Positions 25,242 to 33,722 are shown, counted from the stretch's first letter. The stretch is 33,977 nt of DNA from an uncultured Prevotella sp. (GCA_900315775.1 ONAJ01000031.1:1-33977); one strand, 5' to 3'. Notes: generated by a model from the sequence alone, not told the origin. Translations and numbers: made by a program.

Positions 25242-26542
25242 TCTCTTACGATGTTGGCACCCAGTGCGTTAAGTCGTTTCTCAATGTCTTCATAGCCGCG
25301 GTCTATCTGTGCTATGTTGTCTATGCGACTGGTGCCGTTGGCGCTCATCGCTGCTATGAGCAGTGCTATACCGGCACGTATATCAGGACTCGTCATTCGT
25401 CCCGCACGAAGTGTCTTCTCCCTGTCGTGTCCTATGACGACGGCGCGGTGTGGGTCGCAAAGAATTATCTGTGCTCCCATGTCGATGAGTTTATCGACGA
25501 AGAACAGACGACTCTCGAACATCTTCTGGTGGAAGAGTACAGAACCGCGTGCCTGTGTAGCTACCACAAGGAGTACCGACAGCAGGTCGGGAGTTAAGCC
25601 TGGCCACGGAGCGTCGGCTATGGTCATGATAGAACCGTCAATGAAGGAGTCTATCTCGTAGTGAGGCTGTGCAGGCACGAAGATGTCGTCACCCTCTACC
25701 TGTATCTTGATGCCCAGACGACGGAACGCCTCAGGTATTATGCCGAGGTTCTCTAACGACACGTCCTTGATACGTATGCCGTTACCTGTCATTGCCGCCA
25801 TACCGATGAACGACCCCACCTCAATCATGTCGGGCAGTATGCGGTGTGTCGTTCCGTGAAGACTGCTGGCACCCGCTATTGTAAGCAGGTTGGAGCCAAT
25901 GCCTTCTATGTGTGCTCCCATGCTGTTGAGCATACGGCAAAGCTGTTGTATGTAAGGCTCGCAGGCAGCGTTGTATATCGTCGTGGTGCCCTCGGCGAGT
26001 ACTGCCGCCATAATGATGTTGGCGGTACCTGTCACCGAAGCTTCGTCAAGTAGCATATAGCATCCTTTCATGTGTTCCGAGTGGATGTCATAGACGTTGC
26101 GCTTAGCGTTGAAGTCGAACTGTGCTCCGAGTTTCTTGAAGCCAAGGAAGTGGGTGTCAAGACGTCTGCGACCTATCTTGTCGCCTCCGGGCTCTGCAAC
26201 TATTGCTCTGCCGAAGCGTGCAAGCAGCGGACCTATCATAAGCACAGAGCCGCGAAGGGCAGCACACTTACGTACGAACTCGTCGCTCTCAAGGTAGTCC
26301 AAACGTACCTTGTCAGCCTGGAAGGTGTAGTCGTTACGACTATGCTTGGTGACGCTGACACCGACGTCGCGAAGCAGCTGTATCAGGTTGTTGACGTCCA
26401 GTATGTCGGGAATATTCTGAATAGTCACAGCCTCGTCAGTGAGGAGTGATGCACATATCACTTGTAATGCCTCGTTCTTCGCACCCTGAGGTGTTATGGT
26501 GCCGCTAAGCGGGCGACCTCCTTCAATAATAAATGAGTTCAT
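25238..26542 (-). CDS. murA: UDP-N-acetylglucosamine 1-carboxyvinyltransferase (MurA)
   Basis: The 434-aa enzyme transfers enolpyruvate from PEP to UDP-GlcNAc, the first committed step of peptidoglycan synthesis. The GAKNEAL N-terminal motif (KN pair) and the RGSVLMIGPLLARFG and PDMIEVGSFIGMAA blocks are typical. In the active-site loop the usual PGGCAIG reads PGGDKIG, so Asp121 replaces the Cys that fosfomycin alkylates. Asp at this place is known from naturally fosfomycin-resistant MurA (for example Mycobacterium tuberculosis, Chlamydia). It overlaps rimM by 4 nt and follows the DUF4290 gene by 4 nt. Confidence 0.96.
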   Translation of the reverse strand: MNSFIIEGGRPLSGTITPQGAKNEALQVICASLLTDEAVTIQNIPDILDVNNLIQLLRDVGVSVTKHSRNDYTFQADKVRLDYLESDEFVRKCAALRGSVLMIGPLLARFGRAIVAEPGGDKIGRRRLDTHFLGFKKLGAQFDFNAKRNVYDIHSEHMKGCYMLLDEASVTGTANIIMAAVLAEGTTTIYNAACEPYIQQLCRMLNSMGAHIEGIGSNLLTIAGASSLHGTTHRILPDMIEVGSFIGMAAMTGNGIRIKDVSLENLGIIPEAFRRLGIKIQVEGDDIFVPAQPHYEIDSFIDGSIMTIADAPWPGLTPDLLSVLLVVATQARGSVLFHQKMFESRLFFVDKLIDMGAQIILCDPHRAVVIGHDREKTLRAGRMTSPDIRAGIALLIAAMSANGTSRIDNIAQIDRGYEDIEKRLNALGANIVRE

Positions 26543-26546
26543 GTGG

Positions 26547-27152
26547 CTATTTGCGCTTGCGTTTCTTTGTTGTTTGTTGCGGCATCTCCTTGCCTATCGT
26601 CTTGTCGAAGGCAAAGGTGTCGAGGTCCAGCTGTATCACTCCGTCGGTGAAGCGTGCAAGGTCGCTTGCTACACGTTCTTCGTTGTTGCTGCCGTGTCCC
26701 CATGTAATGAGGTTACGCTTCATCTGGTTGGCAGTCATTCGTGCAAGTGCGTCGCGCTCTTCGCCTTCGGGCATGCTCTTCAGTTTCTCGAAGGTTTCGA
26801 AAATCATCTTACCATAGTGGCGCACGGGGATGTTCTGCGCAGGGTAGGCGATAGGTTCCGGACGCGATACTATCTTTGCGGCGTTGGACACATCGACGGG
26901 GTAGTCAATGTCGAGTTTAAACTGACTGATGAAAGCCAGATGGTCCCACAGCTTCTGGTTGTGCTCAGCGCGGTCGCCGTTCTGGGGCACCATACGTGCC
27001 ATCGTTTCTACAATCTTCTCTGCGCAGCGCTGGCGCTCTTCCTTTGTCGGGAGGCTTATAGCATGCTGAACCATTGCCTGCACCTCACGACCATATTCTG
27101 GCATGAGGAGTTTCTCTCTTTGCGTATTATAATCCATTCCGTTAATGTTCAT
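26547..27152 (-). CDS. DUF4290 family protein
   Basis: This 201-aa soluble protein resembles the Bacteroidetes-restricted DUF4290 family: YNTQREKLLMPEYGREVQ at the start, then NQKLWDHLAFIS, IPVRHYGKMI and MKRNLITWGHG. The helical body ends in a Lys/Arg-rich tail (KKRKRK). No signal peptide or membrane segment is visible. The function is unknown. Its place between tsaB and murA, with a 4-nt overlap and a 4-nt gap, suggests coexpression with tRNA-modification and cell-wall genes. The basic tail could contact nucleic acid, but that is only a guess. Confidence 0.85.
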   Translation of the reverse strand: MNINGMDYNTQREKLLMPEYGREVQAMVQHAISLPTKEERQRCAEKIVETMARMVPQNGDRAEHNQKLWDHLAFISQFKLDIDYPVDVSNAAKIVSRPEPIAYPAQNIPVRHYGKMIFETFEKLKSMPEGEERDALARMTANQMKRNLITWGHGSNNEERVASDLARFTDGVIQLDLDTFAFDKTIGKEMPQQTTKKRKRK

Positions 27153-27853
27153 GCGTTTAATAGGTCTTTAGGTTTTTTAGCAACAAAGTCTTTTAGATAA
27201 TATGGTGTGAAATATGCCACATCTTCGAACTTCTCTTGGAGGAAACGACGTTCGGCAAGTGGCATCATATTCTTTGCGAGAGGGTGGATGTCGCGTATCA
27301 GGTGTGCGTTGGGGTGGTTTATGGTCTCCATACACTTCGCAGCACCATCGCCAAAGAAATAAACCTGGTGTTTGTCAAGATACTCACGGTATGTGTCACC
27401 GTCAACAACGTCAGCCTGTATGGGGCGCACCTCGTGGAGGGCACGGTCATAGATGGCAGCATAAACCTCCATACGACGGGCATCAAGCATAGGACACAGC
27501 AGCGGCGACTCCTCAGTGTCGGAAAAGTCCTTGCTGAGAAGTACGGGGACGGCGAGAAGTTCCAGGGTGGGGACGGCTATCAGCGGGATGTTACGACCGT
27601 AGCAGATGCCCTTCGCCATCGATACTCCGATACGCAGACCGGTATAGCTGCCTGGTCCCTGACTTACCGCAACAGCGTCGAGGGGTATGGCGTGGCTGTC
27701 GATGAACGACAGAGCCTCGTCAACATACACTCCAAGACGCTCAGCGTGGTTAGGACCGCTGAAGTCTTCTTCGTGGAATATGACCTTACCGTTCTCGCTT
27801 GCAGCTACCGAACAGACGTTAGTACTCGTTTCTATGCTTATGATACAAGCCAT
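27149..27853 (-). CDS. tsaB: tRNA threonylcarbamoyladenosine biosynthesis protein TsaB
   Basis: The 234-aa ASKHA-fold protein starts MACIISIETSTNVCSVA (family ILAIDTST-like) and has the GPGSYTGLRIGVSMAKG motif that marks TsaB. It is a partner of TsaD in making t6A37 in tRNAs that read ANN codons. An upstream in-frame extension of 29 residues was rejected because it would include the -7 promoter element at 27883-27890. It heads the operon tsaB-DUF4290-murA-rimM-dxr-rseP. Confidence 0.94.
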   Translation of the reverse strand: MACIISIETSTNVCSVAASENGKVIFHEEDFSGPNHAERLGVYVDEALSFIDSHAIPLDAVAVSQGPGSYTGLRIGVSMAKGICYGRNIPLIAVPTLELLAVPVLLSKDFSDTEESPLLCPMLDARRMEVYAAIYDRALHEVRPIQADVVDGDTYREYLDKHQVYFFGDGAAKCMETINHPNAHLIRDIHPLAKNMMPLAERRFLQEKFEDVAYFTPYYLKDFVAKKPKDLLNA

Positions 27854-27882
27854 ATATTTAATATCTTCTGTGAAATAATTTG

Positions 27883-27890
27883 CAAAATTA
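27883..27890 (-). promoter_or_regulatory. -7 element of the tsaB operon
   Basis: Minus-strand TAATTTTG followed by C fits TAnnTTTG and lies 29 nt upstream of the tsaB ATG. About 16 bp further up, the minus strand reads TTTTATTGG, a partial -33 candidate. It is tightly divergent with the yicC promoter. Confidence 0.65.
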
Positions 27891-27912
27891 CGCATTTTCC
27901 AATAAAAAATTG

Positions 27913-27920
27913 TACTTTTG
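27913..27920 (+). promoter_or_regulatory. -7 element of the yicC-gmk-nadD operon
   Basis: TACTTTTG followed by C fits TAnnTTTG and lies 23 nt before the yicC ATG. The two divergent -7 boxes here are only 22 bp apart, so their -33 regions overlap the opposite core elements. Confidence 0.65.
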
Positions 27921-27943
27921 CAAAAAATTAACGTAAACAATAC

Positions 27944-28819
27944 ATGATATACTCAATGACTGGCTACGGTAAAGCCGTTGTAGCCTACAAGGAAAAGAAG
28001 ATTAATGTTGAGGTGAAGTCGCTCAATAGCAAGGCTTTAGACCTCTCCACACGTATTGCTCCGCTCTACAGAGAGAAAGAGATGGAGCTGAGACAGATTA
28101 TCGCTAAGGAAGTAATTCGCGGAAAAGTTGACTTCGCCCTGTGGATCGAGAAGGACGCCGGAGCCGATGCCACACCTATCAACGAGGCACTTATACAGAA
28201 TTACTACAAGCAGATAAAGGACATTATGGCTAACGAACAGCTGCCCGAGCCTAACGACTGGTGGGCAACACTCCTCCGACTGCCCGACGTCACAGCACGT
28301 ATCGACGTGGAGAAACTCAGCGACGAAGAGTGGCAGTATGCTCTCGAAGCCGTTAACAAGGCGCTGAAGGAGTTCCACGACTTCCGTCGTCAGGAGGGTG
28401 CCGCCCTGCAGAAGAAGTTTGCCGAAAAGATTGACAACATCGAATCTCTGCTGGCTCAGATAGAACCTTTCGAGAAAGAACGAGTAGAGAAAATCAGGGC
28501 ACGCATCGTTGACGGACTGAAGTCTATTCCCGACGTAGAGTACGATAACAACCGTTTGGAGCAGGAACTGATATACTACATCGAGAAACTCGATATCAGT
28601 GAGGAAAAACAACGCCTTACAAACCACCTTCGTTACTTCCGTGAGACGATGGACGAAGAGGCAGGACAGGGTAAGAAACTCGGATTTATCACCCAGGAGA
28701 TGGGACGCGAAATCAACACTACCGGCTCGAAGAGCAACAACGCTGAAATGCAGAATATAGTAGTGAAGATGAAGGATGAGTTAGAGCAGATTAAAGAACA
28801 GATACTCAACGCTTTATAG
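27944..28819 (+). CDS. yicC: YicC family endoribonuclease
   Basis: The 291-aa protein has the unmistakable N-terminus MIYSMTGYGKAV. Its C-terminal DUF1732-type end includes ETMDEEAGQGKKLGFITQE, MGREINTTGSKSNN and a final coiled region ending in QIKEQIL. YicC proteins are reported as endoribonucleases acting in RNA turnover. The gene is followed by gmk after 7 nt, the same order as in many bacteria. Confidence 0.95.
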   Translation: MIYSMTGYGKAVVAYKEKKINVEVKSLNSKALDLSTRIAPLYREKEMELRQIIAKEVIRGKVDFALWIEKDAGADATPINEALIQNYYKQIKDIMANEQLPEPNDWWATLLRLPDVTARIDVEKLSDEEWQYALEAVNKALKEFHDFRRQEGAALQKKFAEKIDNIESLLAQIEPFEKERVEKIRARIVDGLKSIPDVEYDNNRLEQELIYYIEKLDISEEKQRLTNHLRYFRETMDEEAGQGKKLGFITQEMGREINTTGSKSNNAEMQNIVVKMKDELEQIKEQILNAL

Positions 28820-28826
28820 TAAAACA

Positions 28827-29399
28827 ATGAAGAAAGGCTTGATAATATTTTCCGCACCCAGCGGAACAGGTAAAAGCACCATAATAAACTGGTTGATGAC
28901 GGAGCATCCGGAGCTTCGTCTGGCGTTCAGCATCTCGTGCACTTCACGTCCTCCACGAGGCAAAGAGCAGAACGGTGTGGAGTACTTCTTCCTGACTCCC
29001 GAGGAGTTCCGTCAGCGCATAGCCAACGACGAGTTCCTCGAGTACGAAGAGGTGTATCAGGACAGGTTCTACGGCACCTTGAAAGAGCAGATCGAGAAGC
29101 AGTCTGCCAAAGGCGAGAATGTGGTGTTCGACGTTGACGTGAAGGGCGGATGTAATATCAAACAGCACTATGGCGACAGAGCGCTGAGCATCTTTATCCA
29201 GCCGCCGTCGATAGAGGAACTGCGCCGACGTTTGGAAGGTCGTGCGACAGACGCTCCCGAGGTGATAGAACAGCGACTGGCAAGGGCTGAGTACGAAATG
29301 ACCTTTGCCAAAGAGTTCGACCGCATCGTCGTCAACGACGACTTGGAACAGGCAAAACAGGATGCTCTGGCTGTCATTAGCGAATTCCTGGAAGTATAA
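28827..29399 (+). CDS. gmk: Guanylate kinase
   Basis: The 190-aa kinase converts GMP to GDP. The P-loop is APSGTGKST near the N-terminus, followed by FSISCTSRPPRGKEQNGVEYFF, which carries GMP-binding residues, and by FDVDVKGG and the RLEGRATDAPEVIEQRL lid region. The length is normal. It lies 7 nt after yicC and 18 nt before nadD. Confidence 0.96.
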   Translation: MKKGLIIFSAPSGTGKSTIINWLMTEHPELRLAFSISCTSRPPRGKEQNGVEYFFLTPEEFRQRIANDEFLEYEEVYQDRFYGTLKEQIEKQSAKGENVVFDVDVKGGCNIKQHYGDRALSIFIQPPSIEELRRRLEGRATDAPEVIEQRLARAEYEMTFAKEFDRIVVNDDLEQAKQDALAVISEFLEV

Positions 29400-29417
29400 T
29401 AAATAGGTAAGGAGGAA

Positions 29418-29963
29418 ATGAGGATAGGACTGTTTGGAGGGTCGTTCAACCCCATTCACAACGGACACATAGCCCTTGCACGTCAGATGGTAGAGAAAGG
29501 ACGTCTTGACGAGGTGTGGTTTATGGTAAGTCCGCAGAACCCTCTGAAGAAACAGGACGACCTTGCGCCTGACGACGTGCGGTTAGAGTGGGCGCGTGAG
29601 GCGCTGAAAGACGAGCCGCAACTCTTGGCAAAGGACTATGAGTTCCATCTGCCGCGACCTTCCTATACGTGGAAGACGTTGCAGGAGTTAAAGAAAGACT
29701 TCCCGCAGCACGAGTTCGTGCTTATCATCGGTGCCGACAACTGGGTGAACTTCAACCGTTGGGCGCATCACGACGATATACTCAAGGCCTACAGCATACT
29801 TGTTTATCCCCGCGAGGGCTATGATATGTCGGCAGCGACATTGCCAAAAAATGTGCTGCTCGTTGATACTCCTTTGTACAACGTCAGCAGCACACAAATA
29901 AGAAAACTCCTTAAAGAGGGAAAGTCGGTAGATGGGTTGGTCCCTAAGGGCTTAAAGTTTTAG
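29418..29963 (+). CDS. nadD: Nicotinate-nucleotide adenylyltransferase
   Basis: The 181-aa enzyme makes deamido-NAD from nicotinate mononucleotide and ATP. The N-terminus [15 protein letters not shown] has the GGSFNPxHxGH signature with His14 and His17 of the nucleotidyl-transferase HxGH motif. [10 protein letters not shown] near the end is the expected ISSTxIR motif. [11 protein letters not shown] in the middle matches the family GxDxxxxFxxW region. The last codons overlap the opposing ribBA gene by 12 nt. Confidence 0.95.
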   Translation: MRIGLFGGSFNPIHNGHIALARQMVEKGRLDEVWFMVSPQNPLKKQDDLAPDDVRLEWAREALKDEPQLLAKDYEFHLPRPSYTWKTLQELKKDFPQHEFVLIIGADNWVNFNRWAHHDDILKAYSILVYPREGYDMSAATLPKNVLLVDTPLYNVSSTQIRKLLKEGKSVDGLVPKGLKF

Positions 29964-31160
29964 CGTGTGCCCCATACGGTCCTTCTTCGTCTTCAGGTAT
30001 CTCAGGTTGTACTTATTGGGCGTCACCTCAATAGGTACGTTTTCCACTATTTCGAGTCCGTAAGCCTCAAGTCCCACGCGTTTCACGGGGTTGTTCGTCA
30101 TGAGGCGCATCTTCTGTACACCTAACTTCCGGAGTATCTGTGCTCCGCAGCCGTAGTCGCGCTCGTCGGCCTTAAAGCCTAAGCAGAGGTTAGCATCTAC
30201 GGTGTCGTAGCCCTCCTCCTGCAACTTGTAGGCAGCGAGTTTGTTCATAAGACCTATTCCGCGACCTTCCTGTTGCATATATACTATGACGCCTTTTCCT
30301 TCTTGTTCTATGCGTTGCATAGCCTTGTGGAGCTGTTCTCCGCAGTCGCAACGTTTAGAGCCCAGTATGTCGCCCGTAGCACACGACGAGTGCACACGCA
30401 CCAGTATGGGTTCGTTCTCCTTCCATTCGCCCTTTATCAGCGCAAAGTGTTCCTGTCCGTTGCTCTTCTGACGGAAGGGTATTATGCGGAAATGTCCGTA
30501 GTCCGTAGGCATATCCACCTCGACGCCTTCTTCCACCAGCGACTCCGTCTGCAGGCGGTATGCTATGAGGTCCTTTATAGTGATTATCTTCAGTCCGTGT
30601 TTCTTCGCGAACTCCTGCAGCTGCGGCATGCGTGCCATAGTGCCGTCGTCGTTCATTATCTCCATGAGGGCGCCGGCGGGGTAGAGTCCTGCAATGCGAC
30701 AGAGGTCTATAGCCGCCTCGGTATGTCCGCTACGGCGCAGCACACCGTTGTCCTGTGCGTACAGCGGGTTTATGTGTCCTGGACGTCCGAAGGTCTGTGG
30801 CGTTGACTTTGGGTCGGCAAGAGCACGTATTGTGGCGGCGCGGTCGTTTGCCGACACTCCCGTAGTACACCCCTCCAGCTTATCTACGGTGACGGTGAAC
30901 GGTGTGCCCAGCATGGAGGTGTTCTCCTGCACCTGGTGGGGCAGCTCCAGCTCCAGACATCGTGACTGTGTGATAGGTGCACAGAGCAGTCCGCGAGCCT
31001 CCTTGAGCATGAAGTTAACCATATCGGGGGTAATCTTCTCTGCGGCACAGATGAGGTCGCCCTCGTTCTCTCTGTCTTCATCATCCACAACGATGACGAA
31101 CTTGCCTTCTTTGAAGTCTTCTATGGCTTCTGCTATTGTATTTACTTTATATTTATCCAT
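29952..31160 (-). CDS. ribBA: Bifunctional 3,4-dihydroxy-2-butanone 4-phosphate synthase / GTP cyclohydrolase II
   Basis: The 402-aa fusion protein feeds riboflavin synthesis from both ribulose 5-phosphate and GTP. The N-terminal half is Rib[15 protein letters not shown] is the acidic loop, and DDGTMARMP and GHTEAAIDL follow. The C-terminal half is Rib[22 protein letters not shown] contains the three zinc Cys, then QQEGRGIGL and NNPVKR. The length agrees with other RibBA fusions and both active sites look intact. It is 3 nt after the YjgP/YjgQ gene and overlaps nadD by 12 nt at the 3' end. Confidence 0.97.
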   Translation of the reverse strand: MDKYKVNTIAEAIEDFKEGKFVIVVDDEDRENEGDLICAAEKITPDMVNFMLKEARGLLCAPITQSRCLELELPHQVQENTSMLGTPFTVTVDKLEGCTTGVSANDRAATIRALADPKSTPQTFGRPGHINPLYAQDNGVLRRSGHTEAAIDLCRIAGLYPAGALMEIMNDDGTMARMPQLQEFAKKHGLKIITIKDLIAYRLQTESLVEEGVEVDMPTDYGHFRIIPFRQKSNGQEHFALIKGEWKENEPILVRVHSSCATGDILGSKRCDCGEQLHKAMQRIEQEGKGVIVYMQQEGRGIGLMNKLAAYKLQEEGYDTVDANLCLGFKADERDYGCGAQILRKLGVQKMRLMTNNPVKRVGLEAYGLEIVENVPIEVTPNKYNLRYLKTKKDRMGHTLKL

Positions 31161-31163
31161 CGT

Positions 31164-33050
31164 TTATAGGTTGTTTATTCTGTCTGTAATCATTGCGCTG
31201 GCGTTCTGCACAGCCTTGAGGTCGCGGTGCAGTCGCAGACGGTAGCGCCACATTCTTATGTATAATATAGCTCCCAGCGGGAATACTATTGCCGCCATGA
31301 TGTTGAGCCACTTCTTCTCGAACGGACGGGTGTGTGCCTTGTCCGATATGACGGGTAGCATGTTTATTCCGGTGAGTATTACCTTGTCGCGGGTGTTCGA
31401 GAGGTCTTCCACAACACTCTCCATCTCCTCGCAGATGCGCTCTATGGCGTGGTCGGGCTCGTATTTGAAGAACGTCTTTATTACGCTTGGAGCACGCAGC
31501 AGGTGGTGCTGCTTGTCGTAGGTCTCAGCCTCCTGGCTAATCCTGCGCAGAATCTCTGCATCGGCAGAGTAGGAGGGGTCTTCAATGATAACCTCCTTGC
31601 GGAAGATGTGTCGTTTCTGTCTTATTCCGAAGAGCTTCTGGAAGAAGTTGCGATATACGTCAATGTTGAACACTACGGAGTCGTTGTTAGCCTTGTAGGT
31701 AAAGAATACGGCAAGTGGTGTGAGTACCGCCGTAGCCAGTCCTTTGCCGAACCATATGGCCCACATTCCGCCGCGCGACATGCGGTAGCCCGTGTTGTCC
31801 AGGATGTAGTAAATTATGAATACCAGCACGGAGATGATGACGGGTATGCCAAGACCTCCCTTGCGGATGATGGCTCCAAGGGGTGCTCCGATGAAGAAGA
31901 AGATAAGACACGACAGCGCCAACGTGAATTTGTTTATCGCCTCTATCTGGTGCAGACGGATAAGTCGGTCGCCGTCGGAGGTTATCATTCCCTTGAAATC
32001 AATGTCGGTAAGCAGGAAACGCAGCCTGCTCAGCGCCGTCGTGATAGCTTTCAGCTCACCCTCGGGACCGCTGCGTTTCAACAACGAGTCGATGGATACG
32101 GGTGCTTCCGCCACCTCTTTATGTACACGCAACGAGTCCTTCTTCGACAGGTATGCGTGCAGCGAGTTACGTCGCATGTCGTGATAGTATGCCTGTCCTA
32201 TGCTGTCATAGACAGCGTTCATCGAGTCTATGTCGTGACGAATGCGTTCAATGCTCTTTCCTCGCTCGTTGTTGCTCAGCGCACCAGCATCAATGAGGTT
32301 CAGGTCGGCGTCGAAGTCCAGCACTATGCGCTTCTGCGAGAACGTCTCGCGACGGTACGGGACGTTAGCCTGTCCGAACTCCTGACTGCGCATATTCTCA
32401 AACCACTCACCGCTCCATAGCGTCAGCACAAGGTGCTTCTTCTCCGCTGTAGATTGCAGCATACCAGAGTCGGCAAGTATTATTGCGGCGTCGTCAAAGC
32501 TTCCGTTCATACGGTATATCATCACTCCGTAGAGCTTGCCCGATTCCAGGTCTTTCTTCTGCACGTAGAGGTTGCAGTTCGGTATGCCGTCATAGAATAT
32601 TCCCTCGGGAATCTCCAGTTCCGGACTCTTCTGCTTCATTGATATTAGCAGCTGTGCGAACGACATGTTGGCGCTTGGTGTCACCACGTTCTGGAAGAAG
32701 AACGAGCCTATGGTAATGAATATAGTTATCGCTATCAGCGAACGAAACGCCTGCATCAGCGATATTCCCGCAGCCTTTATAGCCGTCAGCTCGGAACTCT
32801 CGCCGAGGTTTCCGAAGGTTATGAGCGCAGAGAGCAGTATCGCCAAAGGGAACGCCTGGGGCATGAGCATAAGACCCATGTACCAGAAGAACTGCACCAG
32901 CACCTCCATTGACAGTCCCTTACCGATGAGCTCATCGACGTAACGCCACAGGAACTGCATCATCAGCACAAACTGACAAACGAAAAATGTTCCCACAAAT
33001 AACTGGAGGAACTGCTTAGCAATAAATATATCGAGTTTTTTCAATCTCAT
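31164..33050 (-). CDS. YjgP/YjgQ (LptF/LptG) family permease, long Bacteroidetes form
   Basis: The 628-aa membrane protein starts with LDIFIAKQFLQLFVGTFF, as LptF/LptG proteins do. Three N-terminal membrane segments, a large periplasmic domain and three more segments around residues 370-450 (FFFIGAPLGAIIRKGGLG is the family motif) follow. About 170 residues continue beyond this, with a soluble charged region and a final membrane segment near residue 590; the roughly 360-aa Gram-negative LptF/G proteins lack this. The family carries LPS to the LptBFGC complex. It overlaps the START-like gene by one base and is followed by ribBA after 3 nt. Whether it plays the LptF or LptG role is unclear. Confidence 0.88.
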   Translation of the reverse strand: MRLKKLDIFIAKQFLQLFVGTFFVCQFVLMMQFLWRYVDELIGKGLSMEVLVQFFWYMGLMLMPQAFPLAILLSALITFGNLGESSELTAIKAAGISLMQAFRSLIAITIFITIGSFFFQNVVTPSANMSFAQLLISMKQKSPELEIPEGIFYDGIPNCNLYVQKKDLESGKLYGVMIYRMNGSFDDAAIILADSGMLQSTAEKKHLVLTLWSGEWFENMRSQEFGQANVPYRRETFSQKRIVLDFDADLNLIDAGALSNNERGKSIERIRHDIDSMNAVYDSIGQAYYHDMRRNSLHAYLSKKDSLRVHKEVAEAPVSIDSLLKRSGPEGELKAITTALSRLRFLLTDIDFKGMITSDGDRLIRLHQIEAINKFTLALSCLIFFFIGAPLGAIIRKGGLGIPVIISVLVFIIYYILDNTGYRMSRGGMWAIWFGKGLATAVLTPLAVFFTYKANNDSVVFNIDVYRNFFQKLFGIRQKRHIFRKEVIIEDPSYSADAEILRRISQEAETYDKQHHLLRAPSVIKTFFKYEPDHAIERICEEMESVVEDLSNTRDKVILTGINMLPVISDKAHTRPFEKKWLNIMAAIVFPLGAILYIRMWRYRLRLHRDLKAVQNASAMITDRINNL

Positions 33051-33448
33051 TAAAGTCCTGTCTTCCTGTGCAAACGGTTCAGATTACGGTCCCAGATATC
33101 CTTAAGGTCGTCTATATCCTCGTCGTATGCGTGGTCTGTGATGAGCAGAGTGAAGTCATTCGTGATGTCGCTCTTTACCATTGCCAACTCTACGAAAGCA
33201 TCCTCGTCCTCGTCGTCAACCCATTTCCAGCGTATTCGCTGCATTTTCTCTTCCGCTACTATGGTGGCGGTCCATGTCTCGCTAACCTTCCATACCTCGC
33301 CCCATGTGAGCACTAACTTGTCGCCGTCTCTATCTACCTTGTCGGCAATCCATATTTCGAGTCCTTCAGCCGTACTCAGCAAGTTCCATATCACGTTTGC
33401 CGACTTCGAATGAAGGCTGTATTCCATATGTATAGTTCGTTTTTTCAT
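33050..33448 (-). CDS. START-like domain protein (AHSA1/SRPBCC type)
   Basis: This 132-aa protein has the pattern of the Bacteroidetes START-like family: IHMEYSLHSKSANVIWNLLSTAEGLEIWIADKV at the start, IRWKWVDD in the middle and TNDFTLLITDHA with a C-terminal helix LKDIWDRNLNRLHR. The helix-grip fold usually binds a hydrophobic ligand, but the ligand is not known here. It is the first gene of the operon with the YjgP/YjgQ protein and ribBA. The stop codon overlaps the next start (TAATG). A -7 element lies 24 nt upstream. Confidence 0.85.
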   Translation of the reverse strand: MKKRTIHMEYSLHSKSANVIWNLLSTAEGLEIWIADKVDRDGDKLVLTWGEVWKVSETWTATIVAEEKMQRIRWKWVDDEDEDAFVELAMVKSDITNDFTLLITDHAYDEDIDDLKDIWDRNLNRLHRKTGL

Positions 33449-33472
33449 GACATTATTATTATTTTATGTCTG

Positions 33473-33480
33473 CAAAAATA
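33473..33480 (-). promoter_or_regulatory. -7 element for the START-like gene operon
   Basis: Minus-strand TATTTTTG followed by C fits TAnnTTTG and lies 24 nt from the ATG at 33448. A clear -33 TTTG is missing. It diverges from the tRNA-Met promoter. Confidence 0.55.
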
Positions 33481-33518
33481 AGAAAATTTTGTGAAATACG
33501 AAATAAAAAGCGAAATAA

Positions 33519-33550
33519 TTTTGCATATTCAGATTTTTATTTTACCTTTG
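33519..33550 (+). promoter_or_regulatory. Promoter of the tRNA-Met gene
   Basis: TTTTG (33519-33523) and TACCTTTG (33543-33550) are 19 bp apart, a textbook Bacteroidetes promoter, 21 nt upstream of the tRNA. Confidence 0.85.
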
Positions 33551-33571
33551 CACCCGCAAAACGGAAATGAT

Positions 33572-33645
33572 GGCGGGATAGCTCAGCTGGTTAGAGCGTC
33601 GGATTCATAATCCGGAGGTCGAGGGATCGTGGCCCCCTCCCGCTA
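33572..33645 (+). tRNA. tRNA-Met (anticodon CAT), elongator type
   Basis: The 74-nt gene has acceptor GGCGGGA pairing with TCCCGCT (a terminal G-U), a D-arm GCTC/GAGC and an anticodon loop TTCATAA. The anticodon stem lacks the three G-C pairs of an initiator, so elongator Met is likeliest; a lysidine-modified Ile tRNA is possible. The T-arm is odd: the stem GAGGG/CCCCC has one mismatch and the loop reads ATCGTGG instead of TTCRANN. No CCA is encoded; the discriminator is A33645. Confidence 0.85.
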
Positions 33646-33648
33646 CAA

Positions 33649-33675
33649 AAGCCTCTCCAAACGGAGAGGTTTTTT
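33649..33675 (+). terminator. Rho-independent terminator of tRNA-Met
   Basis: CCTCTCC (33652-33658) and GGAGAGG (33663-33669) form a 7-bp stem with an AAAC loop, followed by TTTTTT. It starts 6 nt after the tRNA. Confidence 0.9.
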
Positions 33676-33693
33676 ATTTTTTTAAAAATCGTG

Positions 33694-33722
33694 GGTGCGA
33701 GGTGCGAGGGTGCGAGGTGCGA
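33694..33722. repeat. Heptamer array GGTGCGA x4
   Basis: GGTGCGA starts at 33694, 33701, 33709 and 33716, with a single extra G between the second and third copies. It lies just after the tRNA-Met terminator, and no gene is present. Confidence 0.92.

Noticed and set aside
27854-27940. Longer N-terminus for TsaB
   Set aside because: It would include the -7 element at 27883-27890. MACIISIETST is the family start.
31449-32420. 323-codon frame antisense to the YjgP/YjgQ gene
   Set aside because: It is a mirror frame of a high-confidence gene, with no promoter and no family-like motifs. The frames at 26496-27200 and 27236-27931 were rejected for the same reason.
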